Assembly: GCA_002197995.1 (NCBI GenBank)
Contig: NGZR01000010.1
Location: forward strand, 9,300 to 73,299
Source: Gaeumannomyces sp. JS-464
Lineage: Eukaryota > Ascomycota > Sordariomycetes > Magnaporthales > Magnaporthaceae
Direction of reading: 5' to 3'
DNA: 64,000 nucleotides
The translations under genes and the position numbers were made by a program. Each line of letters opens with the position of its first letter. The stretch's first letter is position 1. Shown here in pieces: positions 1-12,513 of this stretch. The notes beneath the pieces were generated by a model. The model was not told where the DNA came from. It ran no database searches and worked only from the letters and a program-made list of their open reading frames with translations.

Positions 1-2825
1 AAAAGAAAAGGCTAACCCTGGTGGAACGAAAAGTGCGCTAACGCCCAACGGGACCTCGCAAAAGCTATGGGAAACGGCGGGCTTTTTACGGCCGAAGCCC
101 GTGCTTTAAAAGCAACGGTTCGGACGGTTAAAAAACAGCATTGGGCTAACGTGCTGGAGGAAGTGGATTCCCCGAAAGCGCTATACCGTGCTGTAAAATG
201 GCATAAACTTACACCCGCTATACGGCTTCCCCCGTTAAATATCGACGGGGAGTTTATAATAGCCCCAGGGGATAAAGCGGAAGCATTAGGTCGCAAAATC
301 CTCCGTAGGTTTACGGCGGAAAACGATTTACAAAAGGACCCATTACAGCAAAGGGCTACCCAAAGGACCGCACAAATCCCGTGGGACCCTTACGTCCCCC
401 TAAAGGAATGCCGAAAGTGCACCGTCGGCACGGCAAACACGGCCCCGGGCGTCGACTCCTTAACGGTTAAACTGCTTACAGCTGCATGGCCGGTAATAGG
501 GGAATACGTTAAGGCCTTTTTCGAAGCCTGCCTTAAGGCCGGGCACCATTCGGGCCCTTTCCGCACAGCGGAGGTGGTTATGCTAAAAAAGCCGAATAAA
601 ACGGATATAACGGACCTAAAATCCTACCGCCCGATAGCTTTGCTCCCGTGCTTAGGGAAAAGGTTGGAGCGGCTAGTGGCTTTACGGATGGCGTCCCTCG
701 CATTATAACACGGGCTTATAACCCCGCAACACGCCGGGGCTATTCCGAAAAAGGCCGCCATCGATTTAACGGCATGCGTGGCCCACAAGGTGAAACGGGC
801 CTTTTAAAAGCATAAATCGGCCGCCCTCGTTACCATGGATGTATAAGAGGCTTTTAACGCCGTATTCCGCCGGAGGCTTTTTCGGAGACTTTTAAAGCAA
901 GGCTGGGATTTAACGTTAATACGATAGGTATTATCTTTTGCAGGAAACAGGGTGGTTAAAGTGCGTTTAAAAGACGCCACGGCACCCCCTTTCTCCCCGG
1001 ATTGCGGGCTACCCCAAGGGTTACCGGCGTTACCGGTCCTGTTTATGCTTTATATGGTTAAAATCCTACCTAAAGCAAAAGCGGTTAGGTATAAATACGC
1101 GGACGATATAGGCATTTGCGTAACGGGTAGCACCCCGGAGGAGTGCTCCCGTAAAGCAAGGGCTACGGTTACGGAAATCCTACGTTAGGGCAGGGCTAAT
1201 AAGGTTGCTTTCAACCCGGGGAAGTGCGAGCTTATGCACTTTTCTAAGCGGAAAAATCCCACAACCCCGGCGGTTACGGCGGAAAAACTTACCATACAAC
1301 AAGCTATAGGAGCTTTACGGTGGTTAAGGGTTTTTTTCGACCAACGGCTTAATTTTAAAGCCTACGTCGATAATAGGGCTGCAAAAGCCCAAAGCGTTAC
1401 CAACCACCTCCGAAGGCTTACGAACTCGATAGGGGGGATACCGGCACATTCGGTACATAAAGCCGTCACGACGGTTATAATCCCCACGGCTTTATACGGG
1501 GCCGAAGTGTGGTATAAGGGCAAAACCAAACCACACCCGTACAAACCAGCACAATAGCAATATATCCGCTAAAGCCATTTAATCGAACGGGTGGATAAAG
1601 CCTTAACCGCGTCCTTTCGGGCAGTGGTTCCGGTTTGGAAAACCGCACCGATAAACGCCTTGCATTACGAATCCGGCATCCCAAATGCCTAAGCGCTTTT
1701 GGAATAAGCCCGTTTCCGTTTCGCGGCCCGTATAAATACGGTTCCGGAAAATCACCTTTTAGCCGCAGCGGCCAAGCCGGCCTTTAACGCTCGAGGGCCT
1801 AAAGCAGGCTTACCCGGCAAGCTTGCGACCTTTTTGCAAAAAACGGCCGGACTTTTTCCGGCTTGCACCCGCCCGGCCTACCTCCCGTATAAATATACGG
1901 GGCTTACGGTAGCTACATAAAAAAAGCCCACAGCCGCAAAAGCTTTTATAGCGTGGCTTCGCACCCTTCCACCTACCGACGTTATAATATATAGCGACGG
2001 GTCCAAAGCAAAGGACGGGGCAGTTGGATACGGCTGGGTAATATACTAAGCCGGCCAACGCAAACTTTCCGGGCACGGCCGGTTAGCGCACCCGGCGGAA
2101 ATATTCGACGGCGAAGCGGAAGGGGCCCGAATGGGCCTCCGTAAAGCCGTTTGGAGCTTCCGCAACTGCACTTTCCACCTGTGCCTCGACAACACCTCGG
2201 CGGCTAACGGCTGTTTAAGCACGGCCCCTGATAGTTTACAAAGGGCTTTTAAAAAAATCCATTGCTTTATGGATAAACACTAGGTATACGTACGCTGGTC
2301 CCCGGGCCATATAGGAATCCCCGGAAACGAAAAGGCAAATGCCGAAGCAAAGTTGGGATCGGCCCTGCTAATACCTTAACATTTTAAACCAACGGTGGCC
2401 GGAGTAAAGGCTTTAGCCCGGAAAACAGCCCGGGACGCCCGAAACGCATGGTTTAAAAACAACTTTTCGGATCGGTATAAGGCTATAAGCCTTCCGCCGG
2501 TACCACAACACACGCCCGAAGCGTTGCAGCTGCACCGGAAGGTACTGCAACGGCTAGTAGCCGCACGCACCGGCCACGGGGATTTCGACTGGTACTACCG
2601 AAGGTTTTAACACAAAGACGACAACCCGTGCCGTTGCGGGCGAAATAAGTCCCTTTTCCACCTTGTATTTTGCAAGCTGGCGAGGGCGGCAAAAAACAAA
2701 TGGCTTATAGCGGACCCTCCCCCGGCCTTCGATAAGCCCGGATATTGGAAACGGCTTTTCCAAAAGCCCTCCTTTTTTGCTTCGTTCGTTAAAGCCACCA
2801 ACTATTACACTATCGCCGAACGATA
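1..2825 (+). pseudogene. LINE reverse transcriptase-RNase H relic
   Basis: This is the coding part of the LINE. The longest open pieces are 67-708 (RT fingers/palm), 952-1188 (palm with YADD) and 1234-1557 (thumb region). The RNase H domain lies at about 1975-2350 and ends in the GNExAD-like motif, here with the final Asp read as Asn (GNEKANAEAK). The tail at 2395-2825 (VKALARKTARDARN onwards, then a C-x-C-type RCGRNKS segment) is nearly colinear with residues 375-542 of the intact chimeric protein at 53418-55046, which therefore serves as an undamaged reference. In-frame stops such as those after YYRRF and before HFKPT show it is dead. Confidence 0.85.
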
Positions 2826-3241
2826 ACAACAAAGCCTAAAAAGCCTATACTTAACCTTTTCCTTTGTACTATTAGGATTAACAGTAAGCTCGTTAATCCC
2901 CCGCACTTTAGGCCGGGCCCAAGGGAGGTTCCGAAAACCCCCTCCCCCGCCCAAACCCGGCTTTACCCCTTTTCCGGCATACCCGCCGGCCAACAGCATC
3001 ACTACCACCCGCAGCGCTTTACAACGCCCCGGCGTATTTTTACGCCCTATTGCCGATTGCCCGCTCGCTAACAAAAAGCGCCGGAATGCGGCCCGACCCC
3101 CGTGTGCTTTCGGGTTTAATTTGTTAGCCGCCTTAATAGCAGCATATAGCCTAGTGTTAAGCTTAAATAGCGTTAGCACGTTATATGCCCTTTGGGAGGC
3201 AGGGACTGGTAAATCCCGACTAGTTAATGTTAAATATACTT
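1..3241 (+). mobile_element. RIP-degraded non-LTR retrotransposon (LINE, Tad/MGL-like), 5' end outside the window
   Basis: Fragments of one LINE polyprotein can be read along this stretch in shifting frames with many TAA/TAG stops. They include a reverse transcriptase block with LKSYRPIAL near 630 and the YADD active-site box near 1095, then a C-terminal RNase H with YSDGSKAKDGAVGYGW near 1990 and SPGHIGIPGNEKAN near 2300. A conserved tail and a 3' UTR follow and end in AAATATACT plus a T/C-rich tail at 3240. The same 3' end recurs at about 3.5/9.2, 32.97, 40.17 and 52.95 (inverted) kb, which fixes the 3' terminus. Domain order matches Tad-clade fungal LINEs. Stops created by G:C to A:T changes fit RIP. 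Confidence 0.88.
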
Positions 3242-3474
3242 TTTTTTTCTTTCTCTTTTGCTTTATTTAAGTTAATCATTTCTTACCCCTAGTAAGGAAA
3301 TGCTTACTTGGCTTACTTGGTAATTAAGGTAATCGGGGTAATTATTTTAATTATTTAGCAATTAAAGTAATTATTCGGGGTTACGTGCCGTAGCCACGTA
3401 ACTCCCCCGCGTTCGGGAAAAGTGCGGGGTTAAAGCGTTTTTTTAAGGTTTGGTTTTAAACCTTTTGCTTTTTT
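3242..3474. other. A+T-rich spacer between two LINE 3' ends
   Basis: No coding potential. It begins as the T/C-rich tail of the upstream LINE and holds short direct repeats (GGCTTACTTG-like and AATTAAGGTAAT-like). A short G+C-rich patch near 3380-3425 contains an imperfect palindrome around TTACGTG...CACGTAA. It could be a remnant of an LTR, but I cannot support that. Confidence 0.4.
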
Positions 3475-3616
3475 TGTGCACTTTCGGCCAGGCCTTAAGG
3501 GTTCCGAAAACCTTCCAGCCTAAACCCCGGCCTTACCCTTTTATCGGCATACTCGCCAGCCGAACGCACTATTACCACCCGCAGCGCTTTACAACGCTTT
3601 GGCGTATATACATACG
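3475..3616 (+). mobile_element. LINE 3' UTR fragment, left piece (split by the Copia insertion)
   Basis: Matches the first LINE from about 2925, with the same order of GGTTCCGAAAACC, CCGGC-rich and CCGCAGCGCTTTACAACGC blocks. It is broken at 3616, and the missing part resumes at 9021 with CTTTACCGCCGATCGCCCGC. It was therefore a 5'-truncated LINE copy before the Copia element entered it. Confidence 0.8.
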
Positions 3617-3786
3617 TGTTAAAGGTGGCCTGAAGTCACGTGGGTGGCAACTGGTGCCCCACAGCTCTAGGCCTATGCATTGGCCCTAGTGTTTTGGCCT
3701 ACGCGCGCCTTAGCCCGCGATCCAGTAAAGTAGCCAAGGAACAATTACCAATCACTTTGGGTGCCTATCGTCGCGCACCTTTATTA
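3617..3786 (+). repeat. 5' LTR of the Copia element
   Basis: 170 bp, same length as the 3' LTR and differing by scattered substitutions (for example GCCTGAAGTCACG against GCCTGGAGTTACG). The differences are mostly C/T and G/A, as expected from RIP acting on each copy. Confidence 0.9.
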
Positions 3787-3989
3787 AGTTATAAGCCCTC
3801 GCGTTACCGTTAACGATATCTTTGCCTAATTAGGAAAAATTAACGGTGCACGAGTTGTTTCCCATTGCTTGCGTTTTCCCGCCGTGGATTACGGGCGAGG
3901 CGCAGCAATTAAAAAACCGTTAAACGACAATTAATAAAGCCGCGTTCGGCGCCGATTAGCAACCATAACAAAGCAATAACAATAACCCT

Positions 3990-4960
3990 TTTAGCGCTTA
4001 AAAGCACTGTTTTCCTTGCAATCCAACGCTTTTGAACGCGTTAAAAGTGCTAACAAAGCCGCCGAAATGGCGGAATACCGCGAAATCGCAGTAAAAGTCC
4101 CGAACCTGCTAGGGCCTTTTAACCTGGAAATATGGAAGCGTACCATCCGGGTGCATTTAACCGCTTCCCGCAATATTTTCTTTATATTTGCTAACCTTCC
4201 GGCCAAACCGGCTAAAGCGGAGGACGACGAAGCTGTACAGTTATAAGCTTTTAAAAGGATATTAACATGGTACTGCATCCGTAATAATATCGAAAAGGTA
4301 ACCACGGATTTAAAAAAGGCCGGTTAGGACCGCCCTAAAAACGACGAGGATTAGGACCTAAAAGCTTTTTGGGATAAAGTAGTTAGCATTATTGGAATTA
4401 CCGTTAACGGCCGTTTTAACGCTTTAATTAACGAACATTATATAATTTCGGTAAAAAAGTTTAACGGTAACGTTAAAAAGTATACGGACCGCTGGCTATA
4501 AGTAAGGCAGGCTTTGAATTAGGCCAATATTAACATTCCGGATCGGATGCTTATAAGGAGCCTCGTTAACAGGCTTAACGCCACCTACCCTTTTGCGGTG
4601 GCTATAGCTTTAGGGAGTTGTAAAAGCGAGCGCCGCACTTTCGCTAACTTCATTTCGAAAGTGCTCGAAAACACGGCGGTTATAAAGGCCTCGGAGTCGA
4701 GGGTTATGGCTAACACCAATAAAAAGCCGGAAAAACTTTAAAAGCCGAGGGAAAAGCCGAAGCCCTGTAATAAAAAGGGTTGCATTATCGTTTCGCGTGC
4801 TTCCCATTACGATAAATGCGGTAAGCATTACAAGGGCGGTAACGACAACTGCTGGCTTTTGCATTTTAAGCTTAAGGAGGCTTAAAAGGCCAAATATCCG
4901 GAGCGGCGCTTTTAGCGAGGCAATAAGGCAGCTAACAAGGCTATAGCCAACCCGAAAGCT
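3990..4960 (+). pseudogene. Copia gag relic
   Basis: A gag-like region with about 76 open codons from 4016 (VPNLLGPFNLEIWKRTIRVH) resembles the start of Copia gag (xxLxGxNxxxWxxxI/V). Further pieces follow at 4547-4741, then a Cys/His-containing segment near 4790-4860 (HYDKCGKHYKG) at the place where a zinc knuckle is expected. Multiple stops interrupt it. Assignment rests on position and weak motif similarity. Confidence 0.65.
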
Positions 4961-5039
4961 GCCGATTATACTAGTGGTGTGCCGGTTAATCGAAGCAGTG
5001 CTAGCTAATATAATATGGCCAATACAGCTTTAAGTAATA

Positions 5040-8000
5040 TTAACAGTGCCTGTAATGCCGTGATAATCGACTCCGGCTCGTTTAAACACCACTTTAACGA
5101 TCGCAAGTGGTTTACCTTGTTAAAAAAGCGCGAGGTCCCTTATAACGCTACCACGGCTAACGGCGGCGCTTAAGTTTCCGTTAAAAAGGGCACCGTCGAA
5201 ATGCATTAGCTTAATAAAGCGGGCGTTATTATAATTACCTTATAAGTAATCTTTACGTTTAAATCCCTTTTTAACCTTTTTAGCTTTGGTAAAATGCGTA
5301 AAGCAAGCTTAAAAAACGATTAAACCGATTATTTCGTAATGCCCGACGATAAATGGTTAAGCAGCTATTAGATTAATAATAACGTACTAATTGCTAACGT
5401 TAACGTGCTCGTAAGCGCGCCCCCGGGCTTTGTAGCTTTGGGCAACGCACTTAACGAAAAAAACCGACCGACGGAAGCTAACGCACCGACTACGACAAGG
5501 CGCCCGGTACCTTACGTAATAATGCATTGGCGTTTAATGCATGCTAATAAAAAAGCGGTAATAACGGCTTGCCGCGCAGCAAGCATTAAAGTTAGCTACT
5601 TCGAAGCATTAAAATATACTTGTAACGGTTGTTTGGAAAGCAAAGCGACCTAAATTATCGGCAATCGTTATTTCCACCGCATTACCCGCTTTTTAAACCG
5701 TATTTTTATAAATATATTAACCATTTCGCTTACTTTATACGGCGGATATAACTACGCCGTTTATGTTATTAATAAGGCAACTACTTTTGGCTGGGTAATT
5801 TTTGCAATTAGCAAAACCAGCACGGAAATCTTTACAAAGGTTTGTAATTGGATTAATTATATTAAACTCCAATTAAGCATTAAAATACAAGCAATCCACA
5901 CGGACGGTAGCACGAAGTTTAACCCGGAAAAGCTAAGGGCTTATTGTACTGCTTAAAGTAAAACCTGCGAAATTAGCCCGGCGCGATGCCCGGAAATGAA
6001 TAGCATCGTTAAGCGTGCTAATCGTACTATACTTAACGCGGCTCGCACCGGGATTAACGCTAACGGCTTGCATAAAAAGTACTAGGTATATGCCTTGCAG
6101 GCAGCGAAAAGGGTGTTAAATTACACCCCAAATACAGCTTTTAATAGCAAAGAAAGCCCGCACGAAGCGTAGGCAAAAGCAATCGGCTTTAACGAGGAGT
6201 ATTACCAACCACCAATCCGTACTTTCCGCATTTGGGGCGCGGTCGCCTAAGTGCTAATTAAGGACGGCAAACAAGCCAAAACTAACAAAATGGCTTTTAA
6301 AGTAACGAAAGGCCGGCTTATGGGCTGGGAAAGCCTTTATAACAAAATCCTACTAGTTAAGCCGAACGGTACCGATAAGGTTTTCCGTTGCCGTAACGCA
6401 CGGATTAACGAAAGCGCTAGTAAGCGCCGAAAGTCGCCTTATAACTTTGTTAAAAAGGCGATTACCATTAACGAGGTTAACGAGGCCGTTATCGAAAACC
6501 TTTATTTTACAGTGGGTATTTGGGTTTATAATACTAGCCCAACTACCAATTCCACCGATAATAACGATAGTAACACCGGTGTAATTGGCGATACTGCCGG
6601 CTACGAAAATAAGGACGATTTATCGCCTGCGGAGGAAACCGGGGAAACCGGAGCGAAAAACGAGGAGCCTGCCGTTGCAAAACCTAAAAAGCCCAAAAAG
6701 CCCGCCGGCCCGGGCATACCAATATCCGAAAAAACTCCCGAGCTCGGCAACGAGGCGGTTACGGTGCCCGCAACGCCTAAAAAAAGGACCTGCAAAAAGC
6801 GGCCGCCGCCCCCGCCGAGTAACCGGCAATTAAGGGAGCGCCTAACGGCTTTTAAGCATTACGAAATCCTAACACCAAAGATTTGCAAAAAGAGGGAGCC
6901 CGCGAAGGCATTTACAACGGCTCGCTTCGAGTTTAAAAAAATTAAAAAGGTAGCGAAAAAGGATTCGGGTAACCCTAAAAGCGCCGGAAACGACGAGAGC
7001 TTTCACAGCTTTAATACGGATATTAAAGCTGCCGAGGAAACTGCCCGAAAAACGGGTTTTGCACTTGTTAACGTCACGTACCCGGATGACGATATCGTTT
7101 TGCCCCAAAAGATCGGCGGCTTTAAAATCCCCAACCTCGCGCTTTTCGGCGTCGCTACGGTGCCGGGAATACCGTATATTCCGGCCTATTATTACGACGC
7201 GGTAAAGCACGAGGCCAAATACGGGCGATATTATAAGCTAGTAATGCAAAAGCAAATTAACACGTTGCTCGAAAAAGGCACGTGGGTGTTAAAGAAATTG
7301 CCCCCGGGTGTTAAAACATTGCCGGGCAAATGGGTATATGTGCCTAAGCTAACGCTTAACGGCGCTTTTAAAAAAATCAAAGCGCGTTAGGTCGTTTGCG
7401 GCAATTACGACGATACTCCGGGCGAGGATAAAGCTGTAACGTACGCGGCAATCGCTTATGCAGCGTTTACGAGGGTGTTTTTTGTGCTTATGGCCGTTAA
7501 CGATTTTAAATGCCGCCAGTTCGACTTCGTAACTGCCTATTTCGGCGCTATCGTATTTAACAACGTTATGGTATACGTACAATAACTTTAGGGCATTCCG
7601 GTTAGGCAAAAAGGCTATTATTACCGCTTAAAAAAGGCATTTTACGGCTTTCGCAAATCGCTTTTGTGGTGGTATCGAACGATTATTTCGAAGTTTAAAG
7701 CATTTGGTTTTAGGCCGATTTACCAAAACGTTTGCTTTTACCGCAAAAAGGAAATGGGCGCTATGCTATTGCTTTACGTGGACGATTTCCAAATTGCCGC
7801 CCGTACGGTTACGGAAATTAAAGCCACCGCTACCGAAGTGGGTAGCCGGTTCGAAATGACCGCTTTGGGTAACGCAAAAACGTTCCTCGGCATACAGGTT
7901 ATAAAGGATCGCTAGCGGAGGATTGTAAGCTTTTACTAACGCGATTATATTAATAAAATTATTACCAAATACGAACGGGAGGATTTAAATCAGTGAAAAC

Positions 8001-8760
8001 GCTTTAGCCCTTTGGCTTTGTAATGCCGATTATTTGGGACCCTTTCTCGCACGAGGAAGTTTTGCGCTACCAGTCGGAAATAGCGAGTATTAGCTACCTC
8101 GTTGGCATTACTCGTTTTAATATCACGTATACCGTAAAGAGGTTGCAAAAGGTTAACGCTAATCCCGGCAAAAAGCATTTGGCATTGTTAAAGCACTTTT
8201 AACGCTACATTATTGGCATTAAAAAGCTCGCGTTTACCTTTAGTGGGCCTACTTATAATGCCGAAGCGATAGGCCTAAAAGCTTACGAAAACGCCTCGTT
8301 CGCCAACTGCTTTCGTACGAGGGCATTTACAAGCGGCGTAATCGTTATGCTAGCGGGTGGTTTTATTTACTGGCAATTAAAAAAGCAAACTTTTATAACG
8401 ACGTTAACGACGGAGGCGAAGTTCGTTAACCTTTTGCTAACGGGCCGGGCTTTGCTTTAAATTAAAAGCATTTTAAAAGAAATTGGATACCTTTAGCGTA
8501 AAACTTTTGTAGTGCACACGGATAGCGCTAACGCTTAAACGACGGTGCTAAACCCGTTAAAATTAACCCGAACCCGCATAATCGACCTCCGCTACAAGTG
8601 GGTTATCGATGCTGTAAAGCGTTAACTTTTCACCTTTAAGCTCGTTAACACGGCTAATATAAAGGCGGACGGTTTTACGAAAAGCCTAACAGCGAAAGGA
8701 CAAGCGAGGTTTGTTGTTTAGCTGGGAATGCAGCAAATGCCGCAGTAAACGGCTTATAAG
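5040..8760 (+). pseudogene. Copia pol relic (protease-integrase-RT-RNase H)
   Basis: Protease is read near 5060 (VIIDSGSFKHHFND). Integrase core pieces run to about 6220. A linker-to-RT segment of 379 open codons (6251-7390) ends in LPPGVKTLPGKWVY and GAFKKIKAR, the conserved start of Copia RT. The palm box is LLLYVDDFQIAA (about 7770-7805). RNase H is seen as VVHTDSANA near 8510 and NTANIKADGFTKSL near 8650, the classic Copia C-terminus. Stops occur throughout. The long open linker is a survivor of decay and not an independent gene. Confidence 0.88.
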
Positions 8761-8850
8761 AGAACCAGGGAAACACTACGAATTTGGAGGATTACTACGT
8801 AAATGCGGGCTCGTAATGCCATTAAGGCCGTTGTATGGCTTACGGGGGGG

Positions 8851-9020
8851 TGTTAAAGGTGGCCTGGAGTTACGTGGGTGGCAACTGGTGCTTTACAGCT
8901 TTAAGCCTATGCACTGGCCCTAGTGTTTTGGCTTGCGCGCGCCTTAGCCCGCGATTTAGTAAAGTAGCTAAGGAATAATTACCAATCACTTTGGGTGCCT
9001 ATCGTCGCGCACCTTTATTA
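8851..9020 (+). repeat. 3' LTR of the Copia element
   Basis: Second 170-bp copy, preceded by a G-run and followed immediately by the target duplication ATACG and the resumed LINE sequence. Confidence 0.9.
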
Positions 9021-9240
9021 ATACGCTTTACCGCCGATCGCCCGCTTACTAACAAAGAGCGCCGGAACGCGGCCCGGCCTTCGTATGCCTTCGGGTTTAA
9101 TTTTGCTAGCCGTTAAATAGCAACATATATTTTAATGTTTAGCTTAAGTAGCGTTAGCACGTTATATGCCTTTTGAAAAGCAGGGACTGGTAAATTTCGA
9201 CTTACTAACGTTAAATATACTTTTTTTCTTTCTTTTTGCC
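9021..9240 (+). mobile_element. LINE 3' UTR fragment, right piece
   Basis: Continues the copy broken at 3616: GCCGATCGCCCGC, a GCGCCGGAACGCGG block, the CAGGGACTGG motif and the terminal AAATATAC followed by T-rich tail. Joined in silico, the two pieces rebuild the same 3' UTR order as 2925-3240. Confidence 0.8.
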
Positions 9241-9515
9241 TTTTTTGCAATACGGTCGTAACATTAGGTTTCCCCTTTTAAGCCAAATCCCTTTAGCCAC
9301 ATTAACTATCCCTTTTTTTTGTTAGCGGTAAGTACTTTCCTCTTTTACCGTTTCCCATCCCTTTTTTTTTAACAAAATGTTTGGTCGAGTGCAAAACGAA
9401 AGTTTATTACGTTGTTAACTGCCCGTCGCGACGATTTATTATTTGTCCTTTTTGCTTCCTTTACCCTTATACCTTTTTGCTTTTTTTGTAAATCCCGGGG
9501 TATTTTTTTTTACGA

Positions 9516-9850
9516 AATGTCCCCTCGCGACTTTTCCCGTTACGCTAAATGCGTTCGCTTTAATCGATTTTAATACGACGTTTTAGGTTTGTTTAACCCG
9601 CACTTCCGTCGTATTAGTAAGCAGCACGCTTAATTCGAGCGTAAAGTGAAATTTTTGGAGGAAAAAATTACTACCGATTAACAAAAACTGTTGCGTTTGC
9701 GAAAGCAAAAACGAATGTGGTATAAAAAAATAATGCGCGCGGTGCGCCGTAATATCGATAATGTTAAAAAGTTGGAGCGGGTAAAGCGGGAAAAGGCCGA
9801 AAAAGCGGCTTAGTAGGCTTTTACCGCGCCTTTCGTCCTGCTAACCCCCG
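9516..9850 (+). pseudogene. Gypsy-associated accessory ORF relic (Cys-rich/coiled-coil protein)
   Basis: Reading from 9516, with stops ignored, gives a small protein with a Cys-containing start (RYAKCVRFNRF-YDVLG), then a charged coiled-coil ending in LLRLRKQKRMWYKKIMRAVRR and KKLERVKREKAEKAA. Short proteins of this kind, with a CxxC cluster followed by an RKQKR-W motif, are common beside Gypsy elements in ascomycetes, where they run convergently to pol. Here it faces the antisense Gypsy integrase at 9.9-10.65 kb, which fits. Function unknown; broken by at least four stops. Confidence 0.6.
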
Positions 9851-9899
9851 ACTTTTTTCCGTTATCCCCGAGCTGGGCCGACCTTAAAGTTAACCCCGA

Positions 9900-10652
9900 C
9901 CTGGACCTTTTAGCTTTGCTTTAGCTAGGTGAGTTACTTTAAAACGGGCGTTCCGAACCGCAACCCGAGTTTTGGCACTAGCGTTAACTTTTTACTAAAA
10001 GCTTTCCGTCGGTACTTTTTAAAAGCTTTTAACGCACCTTTTAAGTTTGTTTCTTCCTCCCAAATGCTTTCCTCGATTTCGTACTTTACCTATTTAACCA
10101 GGTAATGCTTAGTTCCGTTAATAGCTTTTTCGTTTAAAATTTCCTCGATTTCGTATTTTTGCTTTAGGCTAACTTTTATTAATTCGGTGCTTTTTAAGCT
10201 AAGCGGTGTAAACTCGAGTAAAAAAAACGTAAAAAACTAAATGGTTGCTTATAATTAGTAATAGCTAAAGTTCGTAATTAACGTTAAAAATCTTTCTTAA
10301 AATTTTAAACGGTCTTAACTTTTTATAGTCCAGTTTATTATTTGGTCGTTTTGTTTTAATGTTACGTTAAAAAAGATAAACGCTATCCCTTTTTTTAAAA
10401 GTCGGTTTTTCGATCCTTTTTTATTGGTTTACGTAAATATACGTTGCCGCAATTTTTTTAGCTTTGCTTAAAGGTTTTTATACAGTTTAATAAATTCCTT
10501 TACTTATATTTTTACTATTAAAGCATGTGGTTTTACTTTGGGTTTTTTATACACGGTAAGTATAAACCCGTAAATTGCGTAAAACGGCGTAATTTCTATA
10601 CTTTCGTATACTAAACTGTTATACGCGAACTAAGCTATAAAAAATAGTTATA
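9900..10652 (-). pseudogene. Ty3/Gypsy integrase-chromodomain relic
   Basis: On the minus strand, the segment ending near 9990 reads as a chromodomain (HYLVK-VKYEIEESIWEEETNLKGALKAF, at about 10110-10020). Upstream at 10640-10560 it reads as the integrase C-terminal signature AYNSLVYESIEITPFYAIYG. The same integrase motif occurs on the plus strand at the very end of the window (about 63930-64000), so both belong to one Gypsy family. Stops are frequent. The pogo copy at 10653 cuts it. Confidence 0.75.
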
Positions 10653-12513
10653 ACGTAGTTTAACAGCGAATGGATTACCGTAGCAAGTGGATTACTAATA
10701 CGCGTTTACGCGTTGATTAAACTTTACTCGCAAGTATTTCCATAGCAAAAAATAGCAAATATAAACGACGAAAGCAAAATTAATTTAACTTTTTATATTA
10801 TTAATTCGAATCCGAAGTTAAACGTCCGGAATGCCGCCAAAATTTACACGGTTAATTATTTAACTTTTGCCCGGCGTAAAAGCGGCTAACCTGCTCGACG
10901 CGACATTATGCCGAAATTACGAAAATTAACAAAATCCGAAAAAAAAGCGCTTGTTAAATACATATTTAAGCTGGATTTTCGCGCGTTTTTTTCCCGGCTT
11001 TTTAGTATTAAAGCTATAATTAACCGACTGTTCGCCGAACGCAACGTGGGCATCGTCGGCAAATTTTAGGTTAAAAAGTTCGTTAAACGCCGTTCGAAAT
11101 TCGGCACGCGTTAAATTCGAAAATACGATTACTAAAAAGCCAAATGCGAAAATCCTAAGCTCGTTTTTGCGTAATTCGATTTTATATAAATATTATAGCT
11201 AAATATAGCATTTTAAATAATAACATTTATAATTTTAACGAAACCGGCTTTTTTATAAGTATAATCGCCGCCGTTATAATTATTGCAATATCGAAAAGCC
11301 GTAGTAAAGCAAAACTAGTTTAATTTAGCAACCGGAAATAAGCTATAATTATTTAAAAGGTTAACTATTACGGTTAAACGATCCCTTTTTTTATTATCGT
11401 TAAAAGGCAATACCATTTAGTCAATTAGTATTCGGAAACCGACTTTTCACGCGATTAAATTATTTTAATAAATGCTAATAAGTAAATTACAAACGAGCTC
11501 GGTTTAAAATAAATTTAGCATTTCGATAAATATATAGCATCGCGTATAAAAAGCTTTTATCGTTTATTAATACTAAACGGGCATAAAAGCTACTATTCGA
11601 CGGATTTTAAGCTTTATTGCTAAAAACATAACATTATTACGCTTTGCATACTTTCGTATTCGTTTTACTTTTTTTAACCGCTTAACGTTAAATGCTTTAA
11701 CCCGTTAAAAAAAGCGTACGGTTAACAAATCGAAAACTTAATAAAGTTATACGTTAATTACGTAATTAAAATCGAATTCCTTTCGGCGTTTAAAACGGCA
11801 TTTTTTAATTTTATAACCGAAAAAAACATTCGAAAGGGTTTTCGAAAAACTAGCTTTGCTTTTTTTAATCGGGATTCGGTTTTGGAAAAGCTAAATGTAA
11901 GGTTATAAATTTTAACTTTTTCGAAAAAGCTTTTAAACAACGCCGAACTTTGGATTTTTAAAACGCTTTAAACAGTTAAAAACGCAATTTCGCAATTTAA
12001 ACATATTAAAACTCGGATTTCCAATTACCGGAATAGCTTTTCGTTATTTATACTATTAATTGTAAACCAATTAATAAAAAGGGCTAAAGCAATTATACAT
12101 CGGGTTAACCTTTTGAAAAAAAAAAGTGCTTTAAATTACGAAAGGCGAACGAAGCGTTAAGTAAACGCCGGAAGGCTAAAAAACGCGTGTTTAACAAAAA
12201 GGGTTACATATTATCGAAAAAGTACGAAATGCTTTAAACTAAAAAAAGCTAAATGGGTAGCTATAATAAAAAATGCGCGATTATAAAGGTTAAAAAAAAA
12301 GGGCAACGACGATTTATTAGCGATGTGGCATTTACAGTAAACCGGACATAATACGCGCATATGCTAAAAGGAAATAAAAACGTTTAATACATATAATTTC
12401 GAGTAGTTTAAATGGATTTTTAACGTTATTAGGTTAGCATGCGCGTTGATTAACCGAAGGTCGAGTGTCGGTAATTTACTCGTTTATTTAATCTACTTAC
12501 TTGTAAACCACGT
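10653..12513 (+). mobile_element. pogo/Fot1-type DNA transposon, copy 1 (heavily RIPped)
   Basis: The element is bounded by TA dinucleotides (10651-10652 and 12514-12515) and by terminal inverted repeats beginning ACGTAGTTTA/ACGTGGTTTA. Inside, a transposase relic starts near 10909 (MPKLRKLTKSEKKALVKYI), continues through the helix-turn-helix region and the first catalytic motif region, and reaches ILNGHKS near 11575. Length is 1,861 bp, the same as copies at 18148, 22027 and 32980. It is inserted in the antisense Gypsy relic. Confidence 0.88.

Larger units (their letters stand above)
3617..9020 (+). mobile_element. Ty1/Copia-type LTR retrotransposon, RIP-degraded, nested in a LINE tail
   Basis: Two 170-bp direct repeats (3617-3786 and 8851-9020) bound the element. 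Both start TGTTAAAG and end CTTTATTA. The 5-bp duplication ATACG sits directly outside each end (3612-3616 and 9021-9025). A G-run just before the 3' LTR (8844-8850) is the likely polypurine tract. Internal reading order is gag, protease (DSGS near 5070), integrase, reverse transcriptase with YVDD near 7780, and RNase H, i.e. Copia order with integrase before RT. The usual terminal CA of the LTR reads TA here, as RIP of CpA would give. Confidence 0.92.

Noticed and set aside
6251..7390. 379-codon frame considered as a host gene
   Set aside because: It lies between integrase and RT of the Copia element and ends in Copia RT start motifs. It is part of pol.
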